In this document: positions 47,890-60,491 of the stretch, piece after piece
Layout: each line of letters opens with the position of its first letter
Position numbering within the stretch: the stretch's first letter is position 1
Source: Bryopsis sp. KO-2023
Taxonomy: Eukaryota; Chlorophyta; Ulvophyceae; Bryopsidales; Bryopsidaceae
DNA length: 64,000 bases
Direction of reading: 5' to 3'
NCBI GenBank assembly: GCA_030272585.1
Contig: BSYQ01000009.1
Span: forward strand, 3,224,001 to 3,288,000
The notes under the pieces: model-generated
The model's database searches: none
What the model was told of the DNA's origin: nothing
Seen by the model: only the letters and a program-made list of their open reading frames with translations
Program-made: the position numbers and the translations under genes

Positions 47890-50800
47890 ATGGCGCCGGT
47901 CCCGGCGTTTTCGCTCCCTGAAGTGTTGGTGAACGCGACGGAGCGAATCTTGACTCTGCCCAATGCGTCGGCGTCGACGGAGCTCCCTTTGCCGATATTG
48001 GCGAGCGTGGGTCTGGACGAGGAGGCGCCTCTGACGAACGCAGACCAGCGAGGCAACTGTTCTGCCCCCGACGCTCCGATTACATGTTTAGACAACAACG
48101 TGGACGACCGGGAGCTCGTCAGTTCGTGAGTAAAAAAAGCAGCAGCGTTTTGGGGAGGAGGGGGGACGCGCGCGTCCTTGGCGTGAAAACAAAGGATGGT
48201 GCCCCATAAAAAAAACGAAAAAAAAACAATTTGAATTATTTCTGTTCCTGCAATATTCGCAATTAAGACGTGAGACGGCGACGTGTTCGTTTTTTTTCTT
48301 TTTGGTTGTAGACAGTCTTTTTTTTTTCAAAAGTCCAACAACCAATCATAACATTTGTGTAGACAAACTATAGAAGTATAAATAAAAATAAAATAAATCT
48401 AGCTGCTAATCCAGGATGGTGGTGATTAGACTGAGGAAAATGCAACTTGGATAGCACTTGCAGAATTTTCGCCCCCAATATTAGTCAGCTTATTTTCCCA
48501 ATTTTTTTTTCAATTTTTCGCCTGCTGATCGTAGTTCTTTTTATTATTATTATAATTTTTAACTCAATAATTTTTTTTCCTTGTCTTTGAAGAAGTGTTT
48601 GTTATTTTTTCAGCATTCCGACTTCGTTTTTAAAAAAGTTGAAGCTATTTTGTTTGTATGTCAGACTGTGGCTCAATGCACTTCTGGGAATCGTGACTTT
48701 AGTTTCGTTCGGATTGCTTCACAGAAAAATGGTGGTGTATAAAATTCGAACGGTGAGTTCTCCCGCAATCGAACTTCAGTCGAAAAGCCACGCTGAAATT
48801 TCAATTCCATTCAAATGTCGATGAACTTTTCTTTTTGTTTTTGTTCGAGTCGTGTTGCATATGCATATGCAAGGCTTGGCACATGTCCGTATTATTTTAA
48901 AATTTTTGACGTCTTTTTACGTCAGCGCAAGCATTACAAAAAAAGGAATCCAGTTCAACTTCCAAGCGCAAGTTTTCCCATCCCAGTTTCGTGGAGATAA
49001 TGAGGTTTCAGTTCATTTTTTTCTTTTTTTTTTTTTTTCGATTATCAGGTCCTTCCACAAGTCACCGTGAAACCTCCAAGACTTCCATCAACGGGTTGGA
49101 AACAATACTCGTAAGTTTTGTTTCGATTTTATTTATTTATTCTTTTTCTTTTCAAGGGGGGGGGGGGCGATTCTGGATTGTTCCACGTATTACTAACAAA
49201 AGTATAAAATACGCTGGCACTGTTGCTGTCTGTTTGGTTTTTTCAAGCTGTGAGAAGGGAAATGGGAAGACTGGTTTGATTTACCTTTTGCTTCTTGGCC
49301 TAAAATCTGTTGATAAATTTCCATGCAGGGCATGGATTTATCGAACAGTTCTGACGACCGATCAAGATTTGCTCGCCAGTGCCGGGATGGATTCGTTGGT
49401 AAGTGCATGACAAAAATTTTAAAGGGAAGAGAGGGATTGGAAAAAAACAAACAAAATAAAACACACATTAAGTTCATGATCTTTTGTCCTGGCTCGAGTA
49501 AAACTATTTCACGGTAGTGGATTTGAATAATATAATTGTTTTGAAATGCGACTTCTTTGTTTCTTGCAGATGCTTGTCAAGACCATGGGATTTGGAGTCC
49601 AGCTTTTTTTCCCATTGTCTGTTGTTTCACTATGTGTATGTAAGTTTAAGAATCAAATAAATAAATAAAACAAAAGAAAGAAAGAGAATTGGTGAATCGC
49701 ATCCATTGTTTTTTTCTTTCATCCAGAATTGATGAGCCATAATCAATATCATTTTCACATTCATATTTTTGGTATCCCTATCTGAAAAAGAAACTGGAAA
49801 TGATGCTTCAGGAAATGAGTTGGTCATGAATCTTTTGTGCGTGTTTTCTTCATGAATTCTGGTATTTATTTTTTGTTTGTGTTTTCCTTGCCCTGACCAT
49901 TTTGCCTTATTGTTTTTTTGGCCCCTGCTTCAGTGCTGCCCATGCACGCCAACGGAGGAGATCACAAAAAAGGAGAAAGAAAACTGTTCAAATCGCTCAC
50001 TATAAGCAACATCCCTCCAGGAGTCTCCGATTTCTGGTAAGGTTTCTGCACACTCTCAGCTCTTTGCTTTTCCCTTTGCTGTATCCAGAAGCCTGAAACA
50101 GTCCAATGCAATGCTGCCTACAAATTTTTATTTTCTTTTTCCCTCCAGTGATGAAAAAAGAACAAAAAGAAAGGAAAAAAAAATCTCTCTGCCATTCGTT
50201 GAAGTTTTCATGTTTTTTTTTTTGTTTTTTGATTTTCGTTTTTCGCCCTGCAAGGAATTGTGGATGAAATTTTCTCAAGGATGCGGGTTTCCTTTTTTTT
50301 TTCCTATTGTGATATTTTCAGAAAGCAGCGTTTGTTGAAGGAGAGGGGCAATCCTCTTTGTTTCTTCCTGTTTTTTTCCGCTTTATTTTGTGCGTGCGTG
50401 TTTTCACCTACTTTTGTTCGTTTCGTTATTCAGGGTTCATTTTGTATGTGTATATGCCTTCATTGGATACACTCTCCTCCTGTTGTTCTACCACCAAAAG
50501 CGGTTCGTTCAACTTCGGCATCATTATCTCACTGCAGGTAAAAAAACTAGAAAAAATATATTAAATATATGTAAATAATAATAATAATTTTCCCTCAGCT
50601 AACTGTATTCAGTACATTCACGTGTTTCTTTCACAAAACTTTCCACGAGGAAGGCTTCTAAGCAATTAAAAAGAAAAAAAGACTCTCAATCGCCAACGCA
50701 AGAAAAAGAAAACTTATATATATATACATAACTCTGCTTTTCTTTACTTTTTTGTTTTTTTCGCTCGGCCTTTTTGCAGGAGATGACCCTAATCTGTGGC

Positions 50801-53800
50801 GAGTAAAGTATCAATCCCACGCACCCAGACTGAACCGCTCCATGTCGATCGCGAACACTGCTTTCCAATTCAAACAATTCATCAAAAGGGCCACCGGCAT
50901 AGAGGAAGAAGAACTCGGGGCGGTCATCAATCGGCCGTCTGGGTTGCTCTCCCAAGCGGCAAAATCCCAAAACGCCGCAGGAGCGCAGAAAATTATGGAC
51001 GAACTGAAGAGCAGAGGTGTCACCCCAGATGGTGGGGGTACCCCAAGGTCATTATTTTTTTAATTATTATTCGCTGCTGCTTCTGCTGCTGTTATTAAGA
51101 AAGCATCATCTGCTTGAATTGTATTGCACCAAGGGGCTGAAACAAATATATTTGAGTGAAAAAGGGCGACGAAAAAACAATCGTCAGAGATGATGTACAG
51201 AGTCACCCCATGTGCCACTTTATTCTGTTAAAGTGAGGATAGTCAGGTGGCCTTAATGTTATGTTTATTTGTTTTTGTTTGTGTTTTTTTTGCCAAGCAG
51301 GAGTGTGGGGACCCCCATTGGAAGAAGCCCATTTGGAGGGGGTCCAAATACGAGCAACCCAGGCACCCCTCGAGAAAGGAAGTCTGCCGATGCAGGTAAT
51401 CAGTTTTTTCCGAGTGTGGCAAAAACATCACAAAAGAATAAAAAATACTGGAAAAGGAAGAAAAGAGTGTTGCCAGTTTTGTCCAACGCTTACACACATA
51501 TTTAAATGAAAGATTTGATTGAAGGATCTTGGGGTTTGAGGATTTTCTTGCATTCTTGTTTAAGAGGGTTTGTTATAATTGTTGCCCCCAGGAGGTCCAA
51601 GGGTTTCCATAAGTGATCATCAGCAAGAGAACCAGCCGTTGGCGACAAATACATCTGTAACAAGCATTGCTGAAGTTGGGATAGAGGTGGGTTGCTAAGT
51701 AACCCCGAACAAAGGGTGTGTCTCGGCATGCTCCACAGTGTTCCCCCTTATTATACGCTCCCCCCTTATTCTCTTTCCAAGTTTTATCTCCTTTTTTTTT
51801 TTTCGAATGTGAAGCACGAAGGGGTATTTTCCCTATTTTTTTATTTTTTATTTTGGTTTCTCATCCACCATTTAAGAAAAATGAGTGAGAAATGAGTGAG
51901 ATGGGTCATTGCTATCAATTTTCTATTTTCACGGAGGAAACAGGAGGGGGCGGAGGGGGGGAGGGATTTCCTTTTTGTTCATTTCCTGTGTTTTCCACTT
52001 TTTTATTTTGATTTCTTCCTGCTCTCTTGGAATTTTTATTTCCAGGAAAACGGAGCGGAAGGTGATGGAAATGAGCATCAGCGGCTACGAGTGGATACTT
52101 TGCTGAACTTCCCCATGCCCATTCATTCGACCAGCTCGCTCGGTGAGAAGATAACAATCCTCCTCTTTCCCTCCCCCCCCCCCCCTTTTTTTTTGTCTCA
52201 GAAAGATCCCCTCAAAAACAACCAACCAGCAACATACAAGCAGGGTTTGTCCGGTTTTTTTTTTCCTTGAAAAGTAAATAAAAAATCTTCTTTTTTGCAC
52301 GATAGGTGATAAAACGGTGTTGAAATGGTGGGCGGTGGATGGGGACAACTGCGTCGGGGAGGATGGACTCCCGACTCATTCCGCCAAAAGGGGGGTTCAC
52401 ACTGCAAGGCCCTCCGTTCGATTTCTGAAAACCGTGAACACGGAGGACTTGATGGAGGGAGAAGCCGTAGCTGTCAATGCCCAGCAATATTGCGTTCTCA
52501 TCACGGATGTTCCTGACCTGGAGGGACTGTTGAGAAAGTAAGCACTTTCTCTTTCGTTGGGAATTAGAAAGATATATACCTAATGTTTTTTTTTGTTTAG
52601 GAAACCCCTTGATATCTTACCATTTATGGAAATGCAAGGGGAAAAAAAAACCCACACCGGACCACTGATTGGGGTGTGTTTTCTCTTTTTTGTGTGCAAT
52701 GTTGTTGTTTTTTTGCTTGGTGATTATCATGTGTTCTTTATTTTTGCTTTCCTGTTTTGGAAACTCGCAGGAAAGACAAGCCTGAGAACAGCGGAGTGAG
52801 AAAAATGATAATCGACTGCTGGACGTGGATGTCTGGAGCCGTGTCCCTGAAAGATATCAACCCCAGAGATGCTCGCACCAAAAGCGCAATCGACCCAGAC
52901 GTGCTCAGGAAATATGGGACGGGCGTGCAAAGAAGTTCCAGGCTCGACACATCCACTGTATGAAGTCCTAGTATTTTTAGTATTTTTTTTTCCACCAGAA
53001 AACCTGTCTGGCCTAGTCGTTTCCGTATTTAAAATATAGGGTACAGGGTAATAAGGAAAAAAAATTGAAAATGAGAGCAGCCCAGGTGAAAGCTTTCATC
53101 TTCACAGTGTCTTACTTGATGTGTGCGTGTGTTTTCTGCTGACTTTTTTTTTGGTGGAAAAACAACAGCATAGCTCCATGCATAGTTCGGGAACGCTCGG
53201 TCCACTTGGTGGACAGACGGCGAGGAATCCTTTGAAGTCAGCGAGCAGCAAATGGGGTGTCGTTGCTGAAAAGGTAGGCCTGTATTTTGAATTGGTTTTT
53301 TTTTCTTCACGCAGCCCACTTTATCTAAAAATGTACGCAGGAACGTAATCCAACTGGAAATTCTGGACATTCTTTTTGCTTGCTCTGCAGCGATAAGAAA
53401 CAAAACTTACTTCCCTGCATGCTTTTCCGGCTTTTCTTCTTTAAAAGAGAAAGTAGTTTCAATTTTGGGGGGAACGAAAAGTCACCTTGAACAGGGATCA
53501 ACCTATGTGCTATTAAGAAACTGCTGAAAAGATGCATTTCTTCTTGATACAGGTCCGAACTCAGGAGATTTTCAATTTGGAAGAGTGCGTCGTTGCTGAC
53601 AGTTTCCGGTCCCTTTTCCCCCACGATTTTGTGCGAGCCCACCCGATTCGTGTGCAAAAAGAAATCGATCTGCTTTTGGTCAAATGGGAGGGCTTGGCTG
53701 CGAAACTGGAGGAATTGGAGTATGATGTGGCCGCCACCGGACAAACCCCCCTTGTCAGATCTTATAAGTGAGTGCTTGCGTTCATACTGTGGGCTCTGAT

Positions 53801-56800
53801 CAGGAGGCCTCACATCAGATGGATATTTTTTTGCCTGTGTGGTGTCCACCGTCAATGACCCCATGTGTAGGGGAAATCCTTTGGTCAGGATATTTAGCAG
53901 TGGTATATTGTAGATATGGGTGTGTGTACGTTTTGGACATAAGTTACAGATTTTTTTTTCTCGTGCATCCATCGGCATTTCACAATCATATTTGGTTGGT
54001 GGCGAATTTTGAGGGGGGGGGGGGGGGGGATTTGAGGAAAGGAAATCTCAATCGATAAAAAAAACGCTCGCTGGCATGCAGGAAGTGGTGGAGCTTTTTG
54101 ACGTGCAACAGTCTCGGAAAGGGTCCGAAAGTGAAGGCAATTCCTCATTACCAGGGTTTGCTGAGGGACATCGAGGATGAAATCGTGGCGACTCGAAAGA
54201 AAATCCTTCGAGAAAAACCATCATCCACTTGGTTGCTTATTTTCAGGTAATTTCCATACACCCAGTCCCAATCTGTGCTCTCTTTCAGCATATTTTTTTA
54301 TTGTGCTGTGCTTTTCTTACTTTTATTTATTATTTATTTTTTTTTGGGGGGGTGTATGCACCACATTGAATTTTCCATGACATCATTGTTTCATTATTTT
54401 TTTATATTTTTTTCTATTCATAAAAATGAATATCCAATATTTTTTTCGGTATACTCAATGAAAGAGGAAAAAGTGATGTTGCACAGGACACAGTATGCAG
54501 CCACGATCGCAGCCCAAAGTCTGCTCCACTCCGAATCCGGTCACAAATTCCAAGCGCACGCCGCCCCTGGACCAGAAGAAATGAACTGGCAAGCCCTGTG
54601 GAAAACGTGGGTGCAGAAGGACATCAGGAGAGTATTGGTTTTCCCTTGGCTCGTGGGCCTTATCATTTTCCCACTGGGTATCTTTGCTGGTGGACTTTCC
54701 AAGCTGTCGGAGGTGCTGTGCGATCCTGATGGGGACAGCTATGTAGGGGAGGGCTATTGTAAGGACACTGGAAGGCTGTGGAGTCCCCAGAAGCTGATCA
54801 CAGGATGGCTGCCTCCCGTTTTGGTTTCGCTATGGCAGAACATGGTCATGCCGAATCTGTTGTACATGTTGGTTCAGGTGAGCTTGTCACCCAGATGGAC
54901 TGCAAAAGCGGGTCCTAGTTCTTCTTTTTAAGTTTTTTTTTTATGTATAACAGGAGGGGGTAAAAAAAATAGACTTGATTAGAGAGTCTAAAAGTGTTTG
55001 GCTTGATGGAATTACCCTACAGATTCAAAAGAGAATGACTACTTTGTTATTCTATTTATTTTTTCTTGTACAGTCGTACCCCGATTTAGTGCCGCTCGAT
55101 TTAGTGCCAACCCCGATTTAGTGCCGGTTTTCTCGGCTTGTCACGACTTTTGACGTCTCCAGTGACGATTATCACGTGCGACGACGATTTTGACAATTCC
55201 GCTCATCGTGGGCAGTGTTCCTATAAAAACTTCAACTAACTACGAAGTTCTTTTCCCTCGCCAGTGGAAACCACTCCATCAAACGTTTGCAACTCCCCAC
55301 TCTTCACACTTTTTGCACCACCACTCCCCTCCTGCCACTTCCCTTTGTCTTGGACAATATTACTGAGAGTCCTTTCGGACACTCCATATTTAGAGGCAAT
55401 AGCACTTTTTTTCAAATCAAATCAAATCATGATTACACACGGGGGGGCCGCTCGGCTTCTCACTTTTTTTCAGCACTCCCTTTTCTACCTCGTCGACGAG
55501 TTGTGATTTCTCTGCAACCGTCAGCCTTTTTCTTTTGTCGCTCTTTCGTTCGGAAGTCCCTTGTGGACGTAACGGCGAGAGAAGGGGGAGGTGGCGGCTG
55601 ATTTTACTTTTTCAGTGGGTTATGATCATTGATTGATTGTTTTAATTGATTGATTTCTACTTTTAGGGTGCTTATCGTACGTTCCGTGATTAGTGCCAAC
55701 CCCGGTTTAGTGCCGCCTTTTTCGGCTTGTCACGGGGCGGCACTAAATCGGGGTACGACTGTATTATTATTTTTGATCTTTGATTTTGGGGGAGGAGGGG
55801 AAGGGAATCTAAACTTCCGGCTCCCCCCCTCTTTCTCTTTTTTCTTTTTTCTTTTTTTTTTTTTAAAGCTTGTCTTTCCTTTGCATTTGAAAACAGATGC
55901 AAGCTTCTTGCATTTCTTTGAGTCAACTCGACCAGGAAATCGCCAGTCTGTTCTTCTACTGGGACGTTATCAACATTTTCACCGGAGGAATGGTGGGTGG
56001 CACGATTCTGTCGAAGCTGGACGTGATTGTAAACGGTGGAGAGAGCATCACTCAACTGTTGGGAGAAGCACTGCCAACCTCGTCCAATTTCTTCATAAAT
56101 TATGTGGTTTTGCGGGCGTTTTTCTTGGTTCCATATCAGCTCATGCTTCCGCATCCTGGAGTCTGGCAATACTTGCTGAGGTAAGCCCTTTTTTTTCCGC
56201 TTGGCAGTTTTTTTCTCTTTCTTTTTTACCTCAGCAATCCCTAACTCTTTCGTGTCGTCTTGTGAATTTTCTGTTTTTTGTTATTTTCTATAGGTTTGGT
56301 GGAAAAATCGGGACGAAAACTGCAAGGGCCAAAGCTCTGCTCATGAAATCGTGCAGTATCCGTTACGGTCGAGAATATGGGATTGTCATGTTGATTTTCC
56401 TGATCGCTCTGGCTTACTCGGTGACCGCACCCATCATCGTTCCTCTGGCCCTGGTGTTTTTCATGACATCCTGGCTGACGTGGCGGTACCAGGTGTTGTA
56501 CGTTTTCGTGCGAAAATACGAATCCGGAGGGAAAATGTGGCCTTTCGTGTTCAACCGAATGCTTTGGATCCTCTGGCTGTTTCAAGTTTTCACGTCGTGC
56601 ATTCTGACCGTCAAGCAAGCGTTCTGGGAGGCGGCGATCCTATGGGTGACCGTGCCCATCATTCTGCTCAGGTTTTGGAGGTAAGGCCCAAGTTTCAAAG
56701 TTTGGAGGGGGGGGACGCTGAGAAATCGCATTTTTATTCATATTTTTGCTTTCTTGCCCCCTATCCGAGAAAAGACGAAATTGTTTTGCTGGCGTTGTAG

Positions 56801-56987
56801 GTATTGTGAAGCCCGCTTCAAATCTGGAATGGAGCATATTCCCTTGGAAATGGCACACCTAGCACCTCCAGCGGTGGTCGACCCCAAAGTGTATACTCCC
56901 CCTGCTTTGATCCAAGGATGCGCTGGGTGGCATCCTGAATACATGAAAGCTTGGGAAGGCTGGAATGCCCCAGGATACACGTGGTAG
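47890..56987 (+). CDS. OSCA: OSCA/TMEM63 (DUF221, RSN1_7TM) mechanosensitive cation channel
   Basis: Twenty exons: 47890-48125, 48614-48752, 49049-49110, 49329-49398, 49570-49639, 49934-50036, 50434-50537, 50780-51047, 51301-51395, 51592-51686, 52046-52142, 52306-52537, 52771-52957, 53169-53273, 53553-53767, 54082-54246, 54487-54877, 55897-56180, 56294-56680, 56801-56987. Total 1,163 residues in phase. Residues 1-78 are a polar, Asn-rich segment with NAT and NAS glycosylation-type sites. Membrane helices follow (WLNALLGIVTLVSFGLL; VCVYAFIGYTLLLLFY), with the family motif DLLASAGMDSL and ISNIPPGVSDFW between them. A long cytosolic loop (about 260-740) includes a Gly/Ser/Thr/Pro insertion (GTPIGRSPFGGGPNTS). 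The membrane core is in exons 17-19, ending in LRFWRYCEARF. OSCA/TMEM63 proteins are plasma- or organelle-membrane cation channels gated by osmotic or membrane tension. Intron 17 carries a transposon. Confidence 0.93.
55071..55761. mobile_element. Pogo-like element in an OSCA intron, 691 bp, near-intact ends
   Basis: The two ends form a perfect 25-bp inverted repeat beginning cagtcgtaccccgatttagt, flanked by TA (55069-55070, 55762-55763). It has the same subterminal structure as the element at 38350-39053, including repeated cgatttagtgcc and ttcggcttgtcacg. Unlike that copy it keeps a fragment of a transposase-type DNA-binding domain on the minus strand. It lies in the OSCA intron 54878-55896 in a region that should be spliced out. 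Perfect termini suggest it is the younger of the two. Confidence 0.9.
55335..55545 (-). pseudogene. Broken CENP-B/pogo-type helix-turn-helix remnant
   Basis: Read on the minus strand, 55542-55461 gives KRKRLTVAEKSQLVDEVEKG and then VLKKS; 55410-55335 gives AIASKYGVSERTLSNIVQDK. Together these are the first and second halves of the N-terminal DNA-binding domain of pogo/Tigger transposases and CENP-B. They are separated by a 58-bp segment bounded by a 12-bp direct repeat (cactttttttca at 55403-55414 and 55461-55472), which brings in a stop and a frameshift. No catalytic DDE domain is present in the element, so it cannot move itself. Confidence 0.8.
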
Positions 56988-58225
56988 ACAAGAAGTACCA
57001 GGGGTAGGGAACGACCCCCCCCCCCCCAACAAAAAACGAAAACAAACAGAACAGAGGGACGACTAAGAAAACAAAAAAAAGAAAGGAAAGAAAAGTGACA
57101 ATGGAAAGAGAAAGAATAACAAAGACAAAGAAACAGAGTGCCCAAAAAGAAAAACTCAACTGTTCATGGTAATAATTGTTTCTTTGATTTCAAATAACCA
57201 TTTTTTTTTTCAGAGGGGGGAAAAGAAAAAAGTGTGTTTTAAATATGCTACTATTCACTTAATAAATTTTTCGAGCTCTTGTGGGGTGTTCGTAGGTGAG
57301 ACGTCCCATCCTTCGAAGAAAATTGGGTGGTCGTTTTGCGGGGTTTTTTTCTTCTATTTTGTAGTACGTGCTGTTTTTTTGTTATTTTTTTGGGTATGTT
57401 GTTCAATGTTTCCCCCTTTTCTTGATTTTGTGATTTTAAGGGAAGGTCCGTAACATATCATTTGTGATTTCTTTCGTGGCCTGTTTCCTTGCGAGGGATG
57501 AGTTTCATCTCTTTTTATTTTAACTTCTTTGCTTGAGCGGGGCAGGTGGGGGTGGAAAAAAAAATGTTGATATCGGAAAACCTATTTATGCAAAAAAAAA
57601 AAAGAAATTATGATGTGAGGGATGTTTATAGAGTTGCACAACATGTGGAGATAGAGCGTGGGGTTTCATTTTTTTTTCTCAATTTTTTTTAATTATTTTG
57701 AAGAAAGAGGGAGGGGGGGGGGGGGGGGGGAGGGTCAATGGCTGGCATGCATCAGAGAGAAAGGACCAAAGAAAAAATGGGTAAAAGGAAAAGCCAGAAA
57801 TATCCTTGAAAAGAAGACAGTTCAGTGAAAATGATTGGATTCCTTTAGATGGAGAAATTTCCAACAGTTTTCTGTGAATGGGCAGGCCAGACTTTCAAAA
57901 AAAAAAAAAAAAACATTCAAAACAAAATGAAAAGAATGTCAAAATATATGAAAAGAGAGGGATGGGGTTATGGTGAATAAGACAGGTACAAAAGATCAGT
58001 TGCGGCCAACTAGGGGATTAGTTTGTTTTGTCTTGAGGCGAGGAACACGGCCATTCCAAAACAAGCGGGCGGGAGAAGTCCATTATTTTGGTTTTATATT
58101 GCATCTGGATCGACGGAGTTAAAAAAATATGTTTTGATGGAAATGTAATCCAAGCCTTGATTTCTTTGAAAGCAATTCGTACCAAAATAGAAAGAGGTTT
58201 TGTTTTTTTGTTCCTGGGCCACTAC
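56988..58225. other. OSCA 3' flank
   Basis: Begins with a long C run, then purine-rich, C-poor sequence on the OSCA-sense strand to about 57.9 kb with long G runs near 57705-57730. No exon was confirmed. A minus-strand segment near 57800-57870 (LLEISPSKGIQSF) might be a 3' exon of the tentative gene to the right. Confidence 0.5.
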
Positions 58226-58688
58226 CCAGGTATTTTCTGTCAGTTTCACTGATAAAATTCGATCCTGCTACTGTTCCAATTCCATCAACAGATAACAATC
58301 CATTCACCCCATCAATTGGGCTGCTGAGTGACTTGCCCCCGATTTTGCAGCCCTGTTTTTGAAAGTGAAATGCTGCAGCTTTAAAAGCAACTTATATTTT
58401 TTTGGCGGACTCAGGGGAAAAGACAACCCCAGCCTGAAAAACAAGCAAAAGTGAGCCATGTCGTTGCTACAAAACGAATTCCTGAAGTATGTTATGGAAT
58501 GCCAGTTAAAGAAAGTGAGTGAAGTTCATACCAAGGTCACTGGTTTGTTTCGTTTCCGTGTTGGAACGAAAATTAACGAACAAAGTCGAAGTTTTTCCGA
58601 CTACAGCACCCAAATGCCACTCAGCCGTACCATTGATCCGTTTGAAAACTTTCTCGTAATGGGAAATCGGGTCACGATTTTCGTCCAT
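58226..58688 (-). CDS. Tentative small gene of unknown function (two exons seen, 3' end unresolved)
   Basis: Exon A 58688-58532 starts MDENRDPISHYEKVFKRING and continues WHLGAVVGKTSTLFVNF. Exon B 58372-58226 reads FHFQKQGCKIGGKSLSSPID, then GVNGLLSVDGIGTVAGSNF. The two join in phase through a donor GTATGA and acceptor CTGCAG. Composition looks protein-like, but I recognise no family. The 3' end may run through to a stop at 58119 or splice to sequence near 57.87 kb. A competing plus-strand frame from 58458 (MSLLQNEFLKYVMECQ) overlaps and cannot be ruled out. Confidence 0.3.
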
Positions 58689-60491
58689 CAACGCGAAAAA
58701 ATTCACCTCCCGCGCCTACAAATTCTCTCGAAAACCTCCATTCAAACGATCCTTCCAAACCAACACTTCGGTGTTGGGGTTTCTAAAAAATGATGAGTGG
58801 TGCAACCGCCGAAGTCTTGGCGACACGCGTGCGCCCGCAACCTTGTTACGCAAGGCGCGCGACTAACAGCTGATTAATATTGTAACCAACTTGGAAGGCT
58901 CCGATCCCCTCTCGACTGCTCCGCAGCAGTTTCGCCCTCACGGCACAGTGTTTCTTCTTTCTTTTGTGCATTCTTCAATGTAGATGTCTTTACCACGGCT
59001 ACGGAGGATGCGCGCAGTCTGCCCTCGAATGGAACTCACTGACGTGCGTTGTGCTTCCACGGGCTTCAGGTCAGCTTCAGGCCGCCTTTGACGTGATTCT
59101 GCGTCTCGTCGGCGAACACCTCCACCTTTACTCGTGCCGTCACCTAGATGGCACTAGGACCGCCGCCAGAGCCTGGTTCGGGTAGAGTTCAGGTGACTAC
59201 CCTTTCCCCTGTGGCAACCATGCTTTGGTGAATGTTCTGGGTTTTGATGGAAGAGATAACAAGCTCACCCTCTAGGACCTTCTCTGTCCTGGATAATAGT
59301 CTTGGGTAACTAGGCTGCTATATGGTGAGGTTTTTTTGTGAAGAGACTGCTGAATTTTTCTGTTTCGCCTTGGAATGTCACTTATTTTTGTGGTGGGAAC
59401 AAGACGAACCACTGTGAGTCATGTTATCTAACAGTTGGGTAGGTTGATCAAGAATTTTGAAATTGCATCAGGAAGGACTCAACTTGCCTTCCTTTCTGGC
59501 TCTTGTATATTGAATGTGAGATTGACGAGGGATAGGAGCTGTTTGAATAGCTCTATCTTTGTTTGTAGTCCCTGGAGACCTTCAGGTTTCTGTGATGGAT
59601 TTTCCAGGGACTTCTATTACTGGGCTGTAGGAAAGAACTTGTAGGATAACTGCAATTGAAGATGATGGGGATATACAGCGATTGCTCTGAAACTCAATGT
59701 CCAGATGCACAAAACAGAATGCAACAGGATGAAGAATTCTTCAAGTGAAATAGCTAGATATGAGAGAGTGATTTCTCTTGCCCAGACTATGAAAATGAGT
59801 TGCTGGGAGAAGAAAACTTAGCTGGTCTGGAAGCATGTCAGATCTGCCAGACCAGCTGGAAATTACTCTATAGTTTTGACCTGGCTCCACAATTTTCATA
59901 ACCTCCTGATATGTGCAGACACACAATCATGCGAATAAACTCAGCTACAAATCATGAAGCAGCATGCCACAGCTAGACACACTGCCAACTTACATTTCAC
60001 AAACAAACAGATACAGTAACAAAAATTTCATGCAAACAATCGATCCCACCCTTTTATCCTTCTCAACGCACCGAGATAACCAGAGGAGTAAATCAATCTC
60101 CGAAGTGTTCAAATCGAAAGAACGTTCTATACCTGTGCTAATTTTACCACGGGAGTAGAGGAACGAACGAACGAACGAGCAAGCAAGCAAACAAGTCCAG
60201 ATGTAAAACAGGCAAGGAAAAGGGAAGCTGAGTCATCTATTTATCAAACAGGCTGGGGCCCCATCAATACATCTATGAGCGACTAAATTGTGAAACAAAC
60301 ATCAATTTGGCGGCTTGACATTGACTGGGCGATTGTGGACCGACAGGGTCAGATCTGCGGTTGCCAGGTTGGGGATCTCGGGTTGGAAGCACTGCTTCTT
60401 TAGGGTAGGAGGGCGCCAGTTTGTTCATCCAGCAACCACTTCTCTCCGTTCATTCAAACCAGCTCCCTGTGCACCTGTTGATCGTTCTACA
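58689..60491. other. Intergenic region upstream of the LHCII gene
   Basis: No exon recognised in 1.8 kb. The last 200 bp before 60492 must contain the LHCII promoter and leader; the sequence ...ttctacaATGg gives a good start context. I see no clear TATA box. Confidence 0.5.
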
